Assembly: GCA_902770735.1 (NCBI GenBank) | Contig: CACXUB010000015.1 | Coordinates: 1-32,802, forward strand | DNA from: an uncultured Bacteroidota bacterium | GTDB lineage: Bacteria > Bacteroidota > Bacteroidia > Bacteroidales > WCHB1-69 | DNA length: 32,802 nucleotides | Direction: 5' to 3' | Part shown: positions 5,753-12,728 of the stretch, piece by piece | Position numbering within the stretch: position 1 is the first letter of the stretch | Layout: the number at the start of each line of letters is the position of its first letter | Program-made: the position numbers and the translations under genes | The notes under the pieces: generated by a model | The model's database searches: none | Seen by the model: only the letters and a program-made list of their open reading frames with translations | What the model was told of the DNA's origin: nothing

Positions 5753-6553
5753 CTAATAATACACCCCCAGCTGTTCGGCGGAATCCCAATCAATGGTCGG
5801 GTATTCGCAAAAACCGTTGGAAGAACGTGGGTTACGGAGTATCGCATCTGTGGCGTCGATGTCCCAAAGAGTACCGTCGTCCGAATAGGCGACGAGCATG
5901 TCCTCACTTCCATTGCGCAAGAACAGCCATCCGTCGCTTTTTTTCTTAAAGAGATCGGGCCGGCACCAACTATAGACGGTTGCCATATCAAGAAAACATA
6001 TCAGATTGTCCATCAGTTCATAAAAAGGCTTTCGGGAGATACCGCAGGGGAACGTGACGGCATAGCGGTTCTCGCCGGCCATCCACAACAGGGGCAGGTC
6101 GTCGCATAGCGTGTTGCACTCCACCTCCACATAATCGAAAAGGATTGCTTCCAATTGCTCAAGATTTGTTACGTTTTCCATGACAATGAGCGTTTCCGTA
6201 TCAATCGGGTTCTTCAGCCGTTCTTCCCGTAGCGCAGCCTCTTCGTTTGGTTTCTCCGCTTTCGGGTCGTAGGTCATCTTCGCAACGGTTTCCCAGCCTT
6301 TTTTCTTGGCGATTCGGTGCAGATCTGATTTGAGAGCGAAATAAGTCCACCAAATGAGAAACAGGAAAAAGAGAACAGCCCTGCCGATGTTGTGGTTTTT
6401 GAAAAGGGAAAACGACATGGCAACGACAACCGCCGCTACGATGATGGCGTAAAAAAAGTAATCAAGACGCCGTTGTGCCTTTTCCTGCGCCTCGAACGGC
6501 TGTTTCATCAGCCATCGACGTTGGTCGTAATGCTTTTTCCTGTGGAGGGGCAT
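5753..6553 (-). CDS. Membrane protein of unknown function with a cytosolic C-terminal domain
   Basis: I do not recognise this protein. From the ATG at 6553 (MPLHRKKHYDQRR) it has 266 residues: a basic N-terminus, two adjacent membrane segments (about residues 31-52 and 60-78) and a soluble region of about 185 residues rich in acidic and aromatic residues (SWCRPDLFKKKSDGWLFLRNGS, AYSDDGTLWDIDATD). The soluble part has a beta-rich, knob-like look but no motif I can name. A longer frame starts at 6643, but the -7 box at 6571-6578 rules it out and also avoids overlap with the yifB gene's 3' end at 6628. No obvious partner is nearby. Confidence 0.7.
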   Translation of the reverse strand: MPLHRKKHYDQRRWLMKQPFEAQEKAQRRLDYFFYAIIVAAVVVAMSFSLFKNHNIGRAVLFFLFLIWWTYFALKSDLHRIAKKKGWETVAKMTYDPKAEKPNEEAALREERLKNPIDTETLIVMENVTNLEQLEAILFDYVEVECNTLCDDLPLLWMAGENRYAVTFPCGISRKPFYELMDNLICFLDMATVYSWCRPDLFKKKSDGWLFLRNGSEDMLVAYSDDGTLWDIDATDAILRNPRSSNGFCEYPTIDWDSAEQLGVYY

Positions 6554-6570
6554 TGGGATTATTTTGGCGG

Positions 6571-6578
6571 CAAAGGTA
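6571..6578 (-). promoter_or_regulatory. -7 box of the unknown membrane protein gene (decides its start)
   Basis: Leftward TACCTTTG followed by GCCGCC, 18 bp upstream of the ATG at 6553. It lies inside the longer alternative frame. Confidence 0.6.
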
Positions 6579-6627
6579 AAAAATTTCCGCATCTTTCCGC
6601 ATTTCCGCAAATGTTTCCGTAATAAAA

Positions 6628-8172
6628 TCACCGTCTCCCCCAATTATCCCTGTCCAGATTCCGGAAATTGATGGCCTCGCTGAGGTGACCAATCTCGATG
6701 TTCGAGCTGCCGTCGAGGTCCGCGATGGTGCGGGCCACCTTGAGGATGCGGTCGTAGGCGCGGGCGGAGAGGCCGAGGCGGTCCATCGCCTGCTTCAGGA
6801 TCAGCTGCCCCGCCTCGTCAATACGGCAATATTCCCGCACCATCCTGCTGCTCATCTGCGCGTTCGCGAACACACCCTGACACCCCTCGAACCGCCGCTT
6901 TTGGATTTCCCGCGCTGCCACCACCCGCTTGCGGATTTCCGCACTGCGCTCCGACGGCTTGTCGGACGCTAACTCCTCATGGCTGACTGGGACGACCTCA
7001 ACATGGAGGTCGATTCTATCCATTAAAGGTCCCGAAATCTTACTCAAATAGTTCTGAACCTCAAAGGGTTTGCAGGTGCAGGCGATGGTCGGGTGGTTGT
7101 AGTTTCCGCACGGACAAGGGTTCATGGCAGCGATGAACATAAACGACGCCGGAAACTCGACAGAATACTTCGACCGCGAGATGGTGACCCGTCGTTCCTC
7201 CAACGGCTGCCGCATCACCTCCAAAACCTGCCGCTTGAATTCGGGCAATTCGTCAAGAAAGAGCACGCCATTATGCGCGAGCGAAATCTCGCCCGGCTGC
7301 GGGTGCGTGCCGCCACCCACGAGCGCGACATCGCTGATGGTGTGGTGCGGCGAACGGAACGGCCGAGTGGCGATGATGGAGGCGTAACGGCTCATCTTGC
7401 CCGCCACGGAATGGATTTTGGTAGTCTCTAACGCCTCTTCCAGACACAAGGGTGGCAAAATCGAAGGCAACCGCTTGGCCAACATGGTTTTACCGGAGCC
7501 CGGGGGACCGATCAAAATCACGTTATGGGAGCCTGCCGCCGCAATCTCCATCGCCCGCTTGATGTTCTCCTGCCCTTTCACGTCCGAGAAGTCGTACTCG
7601 TAGTGGTTCAGACTGTCGTTGAAGGCGCTGGCCACGTCAATGCGCGTGGGTTCGATGGGCGTGCCCTTGTCGAAAAAGTCAATGACCTGCTTGATGTTGG
7701 ATGCCCCCATAACATCGATGCCCTGCACGATGGCGGCTTCCCTGGCGTTCTGGATGGGCAGAATCACCCCCTTCTTCTTCCGCTTTCGCGCCTCCAGGGC
7801 AATGGGCAGCGCCCCGCGGATCGGCTGAAGGCTGCCGTCCAGCGACAATTCCCCGAGGATGAAATAGTCCTCCAGCTCCGCCGCCCCGGCAATCTGCTCC
7901 GACGCCGCCAAAATGCCGATGGCCAGCGTCAAGTCGTACGCCGAGCCCTCCTTGCGGATATCCGCCGGCGCCATGTTCACCACGATCTTGCGACCCGGGA
8001 TTTTGTAGTTATAGACGTTCAGCGCGGTCTCGATCCGCTGCTGACTCTCCTTCACCGCGCTGTCGGGCAGGCCGACCAGAAAGAAGCCGATGCCATTATC
8101 GACATTAACCTCCACCATGATGGGAATCGCGGCAACCCCCATCAAGGCACAATTGTTCGTTCGTATCAACAT
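6628..8172 (-). CDS. YifB/ComM-family Mg-chelatase-like AAA+ ATPase
   Basis: This 514-residue protein has the full YifB layout. The N-terminal ChlI-like domain (GVAAIPIMVEVNVDNGIGFFLVGLPDSAVKE, KIVVNMAPADIRKEGSAYDLTLAIGIL) has the Lon-protease-like fold. The AAA+ core has Walker A GPPGSGKT at residues 222-229, FRSPHHTISDVALVGGG, a Walker B-type LFLDELPEF and the Cys motif NPCPCGNY. The C-terminal Mg_chelatase_C helices end in ARAYDRILKVARTIADLDG. ComM of naturally competent bacteria is a hexameric branch-migration helicase acting in recombination; the same activity is inferred here. Length and motifs are complete. The ATG at 8172 is the natural start. No clear -7 box was found upstream. Confidence 0.95.
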   Translation of the reverse strand: MLIRTNNCALMGVAAIPIMVEVNVDNGIGFFLVGLPDSAVKESQQRIETALNVYNYKIPGRKIVVNMAPADIRKEGSAYDLTLAIGILAASEQIAGAAELEDYFILGELSLDGSLQPIRGALPIALEARKRKKKGVILPIQNAREAAIVQGIDVMGASNIKQVIDFFDKGTPIEPTRIDVASAFNDSLNHYEYDFSDVKGQENIKRAMEIAAAGSHNVILIGPPGSGKTMLAKRLPSILPPLCLEEALETTKIHSVAGKMSRYASIIATRPFRSPHHTISDVALVGGGTHPQPGEISLAHNGVLFLDELPEFKRQVLEVMRQPLEERRVTISRSKYSVEFPASFMFIAAMNPCPCGNYNHPTIACTCKPFEVQNYLSKISGPLMDRIDLHVEVVPVSHEELASDKPSERSAEIRKRVVAAREIQKRRFEGCQGVFANAQMSSRMVREYCRIDEAGQLILKQAMDRLGLSARAYDRILKVARTIADLDGSSNIEIGHLSEAINFRNLDRDNWGRR

Positions 8173-8273
8173 ATCTGCACTTTTTTGAATTCATGGAAAA
8201 ACACTTCGTTTTCCTTTAACTCTACTATTTTGTCAAAATGGTAAAAGGATTATATGATTATCACATACCCCTC

Positions 8274-8322
8274 ATTCTTAATTCTTAATTCTTAATTCTT
8301 AATTCATAATTCTTAATTCTCA
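8274..8322. repeat. Heptamer array, family ATTCTTA
   Basis: Seven tandem 7-bp units, mostly ATTCTTA with one ATTCATA and one ATTCTCA, end 8 bp from the stop codon of the DUF5618 gene. The same family recurs at 27359. Confidence 0.85.
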
Positions 8323-8330
8323 ATTGAACA

Positions 8331-8732
8331 TCACGCGCACACCGGCTCGGAATACAGCAAAGCACAGCGGTCTATAATGGCATTGGCGTATTCGAATCCG
8401 GTGTCGCACGTCTTTTTCCCTTTACTCCCGTCGTAACCCATAGTAAGGTGCATATAATCATATCCTGCCACAATGGCAGCCAGTAGCTTTCGGTCGCGTT
8501 TGCCAGCTGCCTCCTTGTACTTTTCAACTGACGGACGGCCTTTACCCTTACGAACATCAAGTACCGCATCTAACGCAATCAGGCACCCTTTCCATAAGGT
8601 GTCCCCAGCTATCTTGATGTACTTGCTGTCCGTGTAGATTTTAAGTTCAGGGTCAAGATTTGCCTTCTTGATGATTTCTTCCGCGTTGGCCACATATCTC
8701 CGTGCCTCTTCAATGGGATTTGCTTTTTCCAT
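8331..8732 (-). CDS. DUF5618-family small helical protein
   Basis: This 133-residue, mostly helical protein matches my memory of DUF5618: ANPIEEARRYVANAEEII, the KYIKIAGDTLWKGCLIALDAVL helix, KGKGRPSVEKYKEA, then AAIVAGYDYMHLTMGYDG. The helical bundle with a long-range charged pattern resembles HEPN-like proteins, but no RNase motif (Rx4-6H) is visible, so a nuclease role is not supported. The gene is more AT-rich than its neighbours and is preceded by a very AT-rich gap, which could mean transfer. A clean promoter precedes it (8753-8760, with TTG 20 bp further upstream). It stands alone, bounded by a heptamer array. Confidence 0.7.
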   Translation of the reverse strand: MEKANPIEEARRYVANAEEIIKKANLDPELKIYTDSKYIKIAGDTLWKGCLIALDAVLDVRKGKGRPSVEKYKEAAGKRDRKLLAAIVAGYDYMHLTMGYDGSKGKKTCDTGFEYANAIIDRCALLYSEPVCA

Positions 8733-8752
8733 AAATTAATTTTTTCACGCAG

Positions 8753-8760
8753 CAAAGATA
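8753..8760 (-). promoter_or_regulatory. Promoter of the DUF5618 gene
   Basis: Leftward TATCTTTG with a TTG about 20 bp upstream of it is a near-consensus Bacteroidota -33/-7 promoter. The ATG at 8732 is about 20 bp downstream. Confidence 0.65.
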
Positions 8761-8826
8761 CAACAAAAACAATCGTTTGTCAAGTCTTTTTTCAAAAAAA
8801 ATCAATATTGAAAATCAACACCTTAC

Positions 8827-8876
8827 AATTTTAGATGCTTAAAATTAACAATTATTAGTTAATTTTAATTTTAGAT
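8827..8876. repeat. AT-rich 11-bp inverted repeat inside a direct repeat
   Basis: TTAAAATTAAC (8839-8849) and GTTAATTTTAA (8858-8868) are perfect inverted copies around 8 nt. They are bracketed by direct copies of AATTTTAGAT at 8827-8836 and 8867-8876. The region lies between the radical SAM stop (8916) and the DUF5618 promoter, and could be an operator or a weak terminator. Confidence 0.45.
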
Positions 8877-8915
8877 TTCGCAAGTTTTTGTGATTTATGC
8901 ATCCTTTTCGGAGAC

Positions 8916-9857
8916 TCACCGGTTTTGCATCACCGAGCCCTGCCAGCCACCTCTTCTCTCCAACTCCTCCTCGATCTTGCGGACTAGTGCATCGTGGCGG
9001 AGCAGATTCCAGCGCGAAACGGACAAAAAACGCGGCGGTGCCTCTGCCGAGAAACGCTCCACGACGATTTCCGCAGAGAGATTTTCAAGATAATCGCAGA
9101 TGAAAGCGACATACTCCTCCACCGTCAGCGTATGAAAACGTTCGGGGCTCGTGGCAAATTCCACTTCCATCGGTGTCCCCTTGAATATCTGCAACTGGTG
9201 GAACTTCACGAACTGCGGCCGCAACTCGTTGAGCATCTTCACGTCCGAAAGCCATTGCTCCGATTTTTCGCCCGGCAAACCGAAAATCAGGTGGGCACAC
9301 ACAGGAATGTTTCGCTCCTTCAATCGATGGAAAGCCTCGAACGCGCATTCCACCGTATGTCCCCGATGAATATGCTCAAGTGTCTCATTATGAAAACTTT
9401 CCACCCCAACCTCAACACAAAGTTCTGTCCGATTCTTCAGTTTCGAGAAATAGTCCAGCACCGACTCGGACAGACAGTCGGGACGGGTGGACACGATAAT
9501 CCCCTTGACTTCAGACACCGTCAATGCCGCCTCGAATTTCTCGCATAACACCCGCAAAGGCGCAAAGGTGTTTGTATAAGATTGAAAATAAGCAAAATAG
9601 CCATTATTGCATGGGTAACGCTTCTCAAAAAAACGCTTTCCATTTTCCAGTTGCGATACAACACTCTCATTGTCTGAAAGATAAGACGGAGAGAAAGCGG
9701 CATTGGCACAATAAGTGCACCCGCCTTCCGTACGGCTCACACGATTCGGACAGGAAAAACCGGCATCTACGGGCAACCGCTGTATTCGACCGCCGTAATG
9801 TGCCTTGCAAAACCGACTGTAAGAATTGAATCGACGCTCGTCACCCCAGGGAAACAT
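8916..9857 (-). CDS. TIGR01212-family radical SAM protein (YhcC-like)
   Basis: This 313-residue protein has the N-terminal signature of the TIGR01212 radical SAM family: RFNSYSRFCKAHYGGRIQRLPVDAGFSCPNR and then GGCTYC. The cluster cysteines are Cys36, Cys47 and Cys50, spaced C-x10-C-x2-C, unlike the usual Cx3Cx2C but typical of this family. Later motifs fit the radical SAM barrel: GIIVSTRPDCLSE, ELCVEVGVES, HLIFGLPGEKSEQWL. The substrate is unknown; related radical SAM proteins modify tRNA. The ATG at 9857 follows the TAG of the upstream lipoprotein gene by 2 nt; a GTG at 9860 overlapping that stop is the alternative. Likely co-transcribed with the lipoprotein gene. Confidence 0.9.
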   Translation of the reverse strand: MFPWGDERRFNSYSRFCKAHYGGRIQRLPVDAGFSCPNRVSRTEGGCTYCANAAFSPSYLSDNESVVSQLENGKRFFEKRYPCNNGYFAYFQSYTNTFAPLRVLCEKFEAALTVSEVKGIIVSTRPDCLSESVLDYFSKLKNRTELCVEVGVESFHNETLEHIHRGHTVECAFEAFHRLKERNIPVCAHLIFGLPGEKSEQWLSDVKMLNELRPQFVKFHQLQIFKGTPMEVEFATSPERFHTLTVEEYVAFICDYLENLSAEIVVERFSAEAPPRFLSVSRWNLLRHDALVRKIEEELERRGGWQGSVMQNR

Positions 9858-9859
9858 CA

Positions 9860-10360
9860 CTACATATCTTTATATAAAAGATTGTCGCCAAACGGATCCA
9901 ACAGATGAATTGTCTTCTTATCAGGATTAACTAAAAACATAAACTCCTGATTTTCACTGTCTTTGTTGTAATTCCCGGTCACCATGAAAAGCAGGACGCC
10001 ATCTGTCTGAAGGTCTCCGTTGTCAATCAGGTCCTCCATATCCGCCCTGATGCGACGCGTTTCACCGAGATAAAGCCCGATAACATTGCGGTGCGATGAG
10101 TCTGTCTCGTCCCAATACATCTGCTCGTACGCCGCCTCCATATTGCCCAACAGTTCCGAGGTAAGCTTGGCATAGCCATATTCCGTCAATGTATCGACAC
10201 TGACGATGGTAAGATCCTGATAATCTTTTATTTCCTCCCCTTTGAGATAATCCTCCGCAAGTGCCTTCATCTGCCGGTTCAGTTTTTTCTGTTCCATCTT
10301 CTGACAACCTGCAAGACAAAACATCACCAAGAGGAGAAAGAAAACGTTCTTATATTTCAT
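9860..10360 (-). CDS. Small lipoprotein of unknown function
   Basis: This 166-residue protein starts with a lipoprotein signal peptide (MKYKNVFFLLLVMFCLAGC, lipobox cysteine at residue 19), then a charged helix (KMEQKKLNRQMKALAEDYLKG) and a mixed alpha/beta region ending in NPDKKTIHLLDPFGDNLLYKDM. I do not recognise a family. The stop touches the start of the radical SAM gene, so both are probably on one mRNA. The upstream gap to the DUF4831 gene is only a heptamer array with no clear promoter, so read-through from that gene is possible. Confidence 0.75.
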   Translation of the reverse strand: MKYKNVFFLLLVMFCLAGCQKMEQKKLNRQMKALAEDYLKGEEIKDYQDLTIVSVDTLTEYGYAKLTSELLGNMEAAYEQMYWDETDSSHRNVIGLYLGETRRIRADMEDLIDNGDLQTDGVLLFMVTGNYNKDSENQEFMFLVNPDKKTIHLLDPFGDNLLYKDM

Positions 10361-10373
10361 TTTTTTACCAACT

Positions 10374-10422
10374 CACTAATCACTATTCACTAATCACTAT
10401 TCACTAATCACTATTCACTAAA
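10374..10422. repeat. Heptamer array, alternating CACTAAT/CACTATT
   Basis: Six exact 7-bp units alternate CACTAAT and CACTATT, followed by CACTAAA. The stop codon of the DUF4831 gene (10418-10420) lies in the last unit. Confidence 0.85.
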
Positions 10423-11506
10423 ACACAAATCCAATCCCCTTGATTCCCAGCACCTGATTGGAATAAGGATGCACAGTTTGGAGAGAACCTGCCTGGTACA
10501 TGTTGACGACACCGAAATCGTGGATTTTGTCGTTGGAGTGCGTAAGCGAAACCTGGACGGGTTTTGTGTCGCGAGTGATATAACTGTACTCCGGATAGTT
10601 GAATTCGGCAATTCTGACAATATTTTCTTTGTATATCCTGTTGAAAATCAAATTGTAAGCATCAGCTTCCGTTCCTTCTTCCTGGTTAAACCCTTTGGTG
10701 GAATTGAAATAGAACGCCGTGGTCGGGGTGGGGTTCTCTGGAGTGACATAGAATACGTAAACCATTGTATCAGAAATAGACACACCGGTAAACAAACTCA
10801 TATAGTTGTTTTCCCATTTCTTCAACTCGGAGAGCATGGTTTGTATCGCCTCGCCTGAGTAAGGGGTTTCCTGTTCGCCGGCAGCCAGCGAATACTGGTC
10901 TTTACGGCTCTTCATGATGGCATCAGCGGCTTCGCGGGCTTTGCTTTCGAAACTCTTGGAGACTGTTTTGGTGTGGCTGGCAGGCACTTGCGTCACCACG
11001 CCGTCAATGATTTTGGTATCAACAAACGCCTCCGACTTCTGGGTATAGGAGATGTCGGCATAGTTCATGAAAAAATCGGGCAGAGAGGCAGAATGGGTCG
11101 TGTAGGCGGTGAGCGGTGTCACGACAGCCGCACCAGACATGCTCTCCTCCTGCCACAACTTGGCCAGATCCGTGTTGGAGGTGTAAGCCACATAGACTTT
11201 CGAATCATCAGGTGCCGTAACCGGCTCAACACTGACGGAATTGAGCGTGTAATAGGTGCGATTCTGCTGGATGATGTTCGTGAGCCCGAGCAAACTCTCG
11301 GCATAGTCGGCGAAATGGCCGCGGACCTCTTGCACTTTCGACACGGAGACCGTCATCTTGAAGGTGGTCGTCGGCAGCGCGTATTGCACCCTACCCACGT
11401 ACTTCACCCCCTTCTTCGGAAGGTCACCCAACGGATACACCTGCACCTGCGCAAAAGAAGAAAAGGATAACACACAGATCATCAACAATATACTGATTTT
11501 TTTCAT
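10418..11506 (-). CDS. DUF4831-family exported protein
   Basis: This 362-residue protein has a signal peptide (MKKISILLMICVLSFSSFAQ) and the DUF4831 pattern: YPLGDLPKKGVKYVGRVQYALPTTTFKMTVSV, the HFADYAESLLGL helix, a long Ser/Thr-rich middle, and REAADAIMKSRKDQYSLAAGEQ. Length is as expected for the family (about 350). Its function is unknown; it is probably periplasmic or surface-associated. The last codons (GFVF, stop) border on the heptamer array at 10374. A GGCTRTT array lies about 28 bp upstream of the start, and no clear -7 box was found. Confidence 0.8.
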   Translation of the reverse strand: MKKISILLMICVLSFSSFAQVQVYPLGDLPKKGVKYVGRVQYALPTTTFKMTVSVSKVQEVRGHFADYAESLLGLTNIIQQNRTYYTLNSVSVEPVTAPDDSKVYVAYTSNTDLAKLWQEESMSGAAVVTPLTAYTTHSASLPDFFMNYADISYTQKSEAFVDTKIIDGVVTQVPASHTKTVSKSFESKAREAADAIMKSRKDQYSLAAGEQETPYSGEAIQTMLSELKKWENNYMSLFTGVSISDTMVYVFYVTPENPTPTTAFYFNSTKGFNQEEGTEADAYNLIFNRIYKENIVRIAEFNYPEYSYITRDTKPVQVSLTHSNDKIHDFGVVNMYQAGSLQTVHPYSNQVLGIKGIGFVF

Positions 11507-11533
11507 TGACTTTTATTTTTGGTTTTTTGATTT

Positions 11534-11589
11534 GGCTGTTGGCTGTTGGCTATTGGCTATTAGCTATTAGCTGTTGGCTGTTGGCTATT
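11534..11589. repeat. Heptamer array, family GGCTRTT, eight copies
   Basis: Eight exact 7-bp units of the form (G/A)GCT(G/A)TT run without interruption upstream of the DUF4831 gene. This is the longest example of the family that also occurs at 2607 (inverse), 16308 and 20898. Confidence 0.9.
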
Positions 11590-11625
11590 AGTATAAACGT
11601 AAAAACAGCGTTGATATTACAAATC

Positions 11626-11660
11626 ATTCATAATTCATAATTCATCATTCATAATTCATA
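11626..11660. repeat. Heptamer array, family ATTCATA
   Basis: Five 7-bp units (ATTCATA, with one ATTCATC) end 4 bp from the stop of the metallopeptidase gene (11665-11667). It differs by one base per unit from the ATTCTTA family. Confidence 0.85.
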
Positions 11661-11664
11661 ACTG

Positions 11665-12360
11665 TCAATCCCGTCTGCTGCCCAGGAAAATGGACAAGTA
11701 GTACAACAGCGTGGCCAGCGAGGAGAGGGCGGCGATGAGGTAGGTGCGGGCGGCCCACTTGAGGGCGTCCTTGGCCATGGCCGTCTCGTTGCCGGTCGTG
11801 ATGGCGTTGCTGTCCAGCCATTCCACGGCGCGTTCGGAGGCGTTGTACTCTACCGGCAGGGTGATGATGGAGAAAAGAGTGGTGAGGGCGAAGAAGCCAA
11901 TACCGACGAGCAGCACCCATCTGCCTATACCCAACATATTGAGGCTCATCAAGATAATACCGGCAAGCAGCACCCATTGCGACAGCTGCGACCCGATTTG
12001 TGTAGCGGGTACCAACTTGGAGCGCATCGTCAGCCATTGGTAGGCGGTGGCGTGCTGCACCGCGTGACCGCACTCGTGCGCGGCGACGGCGGCGGAGGCG
12101 ATGTTGCGGCCCTCAAACACACCCTGACTCAAATTCACCGTCTTTTTCGTCGGATCGTAATGGTCGGTGAGGAATCCGCCCGTGCAGGTCACCTGCACAT
12201 CGTAAATCCCGTTGTCTCTCAACATCTTCTCGGCCACTTCCTTGCCGGAAAGCCCACTGCTGAGCGGGGTTTTGGAATATTTCTCAATACGCGAGGTCAG
12301 TGTTCTCTGCACAATGAAACTCGCAGCCATCAATACAACAAAAATAAGTAAGTATCCCAT
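11665..12360 (-). CDS. YugP-like membrane zinc metallopeptidase (PF04298)
   Basis: The 231-residue protein starts with a membrane segment (MGYLLIFVVLMAASFIVQ), followed by the family's VAEKMLRDNGI and YDPTKKTVNLSQGVFEGRNIAS, and the zinc-binding HECGH at residues 95-99 with Glu96 as the catalytic base. Two or three membrane helices follow (residues ~120-165), then LPVEYNASERAVEWL, which holds the probable third zinc ligand, and a final hydrophobic helix. It is predicted to be a membrane-bound protease with unknown substrates. I take the ATG at 12360, because a -7 box (12385-12392) overlaps the longer frame that starts at 12387. Confidence 0.9.
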   Translation of the reverse strand: MGYLLIFVVLMAASFIVQRTLTSRIEKYSKTPLSSGLSGKEVAEKMLRDNGIYDVQVTCTGGFLTDHYDPTKKTVNLSQGVFEGRNIASAAVAAHECGHAVQHATAYQWLTMRSKLVPATQIGSQLSQWVLLAGIILMSLNMLGIGRWVLLVGIGFFALTTLFSIITLPVEYNASERAVEWLDSNAITTGNETAMAKDALKWAARTYLIAALSSLATLLYYLSIFLGSRRD

Positions 12361-12384
12361 TTTTTTTCGATTTTTATGAAAGCG

Positions 12385-12392
12385 CAAAAGTA
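12385..12392 (-). promoter_or_regulatory. -7 box of the metallopeptidase gene (decides its start)
   Basis: Leftward TACTTTTG followed by CGC matches TAnnTTTG. It sits 25 bp upstream of the ATG at 12360. Confidence 0.6.
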
Positions 12393-12401
12393 CAAAAAAT
12401 T

Positions 12402-12515
12402 TGACTTAGACTGTGACTATGACTTAAACTTAGACTAATGACTTAGACTTAGACTAATGACTTAGACTTAGACTAATGACTTAGACTTAGACTAATGACT
12501 TAGACTTAGACTAGG
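12402..12515. repeat. 19-bp tandem array built from the hexamer GACTTA
   Basis: Five tandem 19-bp units GACTTAGACTTAGACTAAT start at 12421, 12440, 12459, 12478 and 12497 (first and last slightly diverged), preceded by degenerate hexamers from 12402. Related GACTTA repeats lie at 20972-21030. The degenerate edge continues to about 12555, through the last codons of the YolD-like gene. Confidence 0.85.
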
Positions 12516-12533
12516 ACAAGGTCTATGTCATTG

Positions 12534-12728
12534 TTAATAGTTTAAGTCATTGTTATCGGCGTCGAACGTTTCTTCCACGCGGTGGGCCGATTTCTCGATT
12601 TCTTCGCCGTAGCCGGTGAGGGCGGAGAAGGGCGCGAACTGCGCGGCCCGGGCCTGCAGAGACATGCGCGGGTGCCGCGGCGAGACGTGATGCGGCAAGT
12701 TGATGATATCGTCGTACTCTGTATTCAT
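12534..12728 (-). CDS. Small YolD-like protein paired with the Y-family polymerase
   Basis: This 64-residue protein matches the short conserved proteins encoded next to UmuC/DinB-type polymerases: MNTEYDDIINLPHHVSPRHPRMSLQARAAQFAPFSALTGYGEEI. The HPRMS..ARAAQFAPFAALTGY block is the recognisable part. Its ATG overlaps the polymerase stop as ATGA, implying coupled translation. It probably binds or regulates the polymerase, but no activity is established to my knowledge. The last residues (NNDLNY) and the stop are encoded by the degenerate edge of the GACTTA array. Confidence 0.75.
   Translation of the reverse strand: MNTEYDDIINLPHHVSPRHPRMSLQARAAQFAPFSALTGYGEEIEKSAHRVEETFDADNNDLNY

Noticed and set aside
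8331..8732. HEPN RNase / MNT-HEPN toxin system
   Set aside because: The DUF5618 protein lacks an Rx4-6H motif and no nucleotidyltransferase gene is adjacent.
12402..12515. CRISPR array
   Set aside because: The 19-bp units are directly adjacent with no unique spacers and no cas genes nearby; it is a simple tandem repeat. The same holds for the heptamer arrays.
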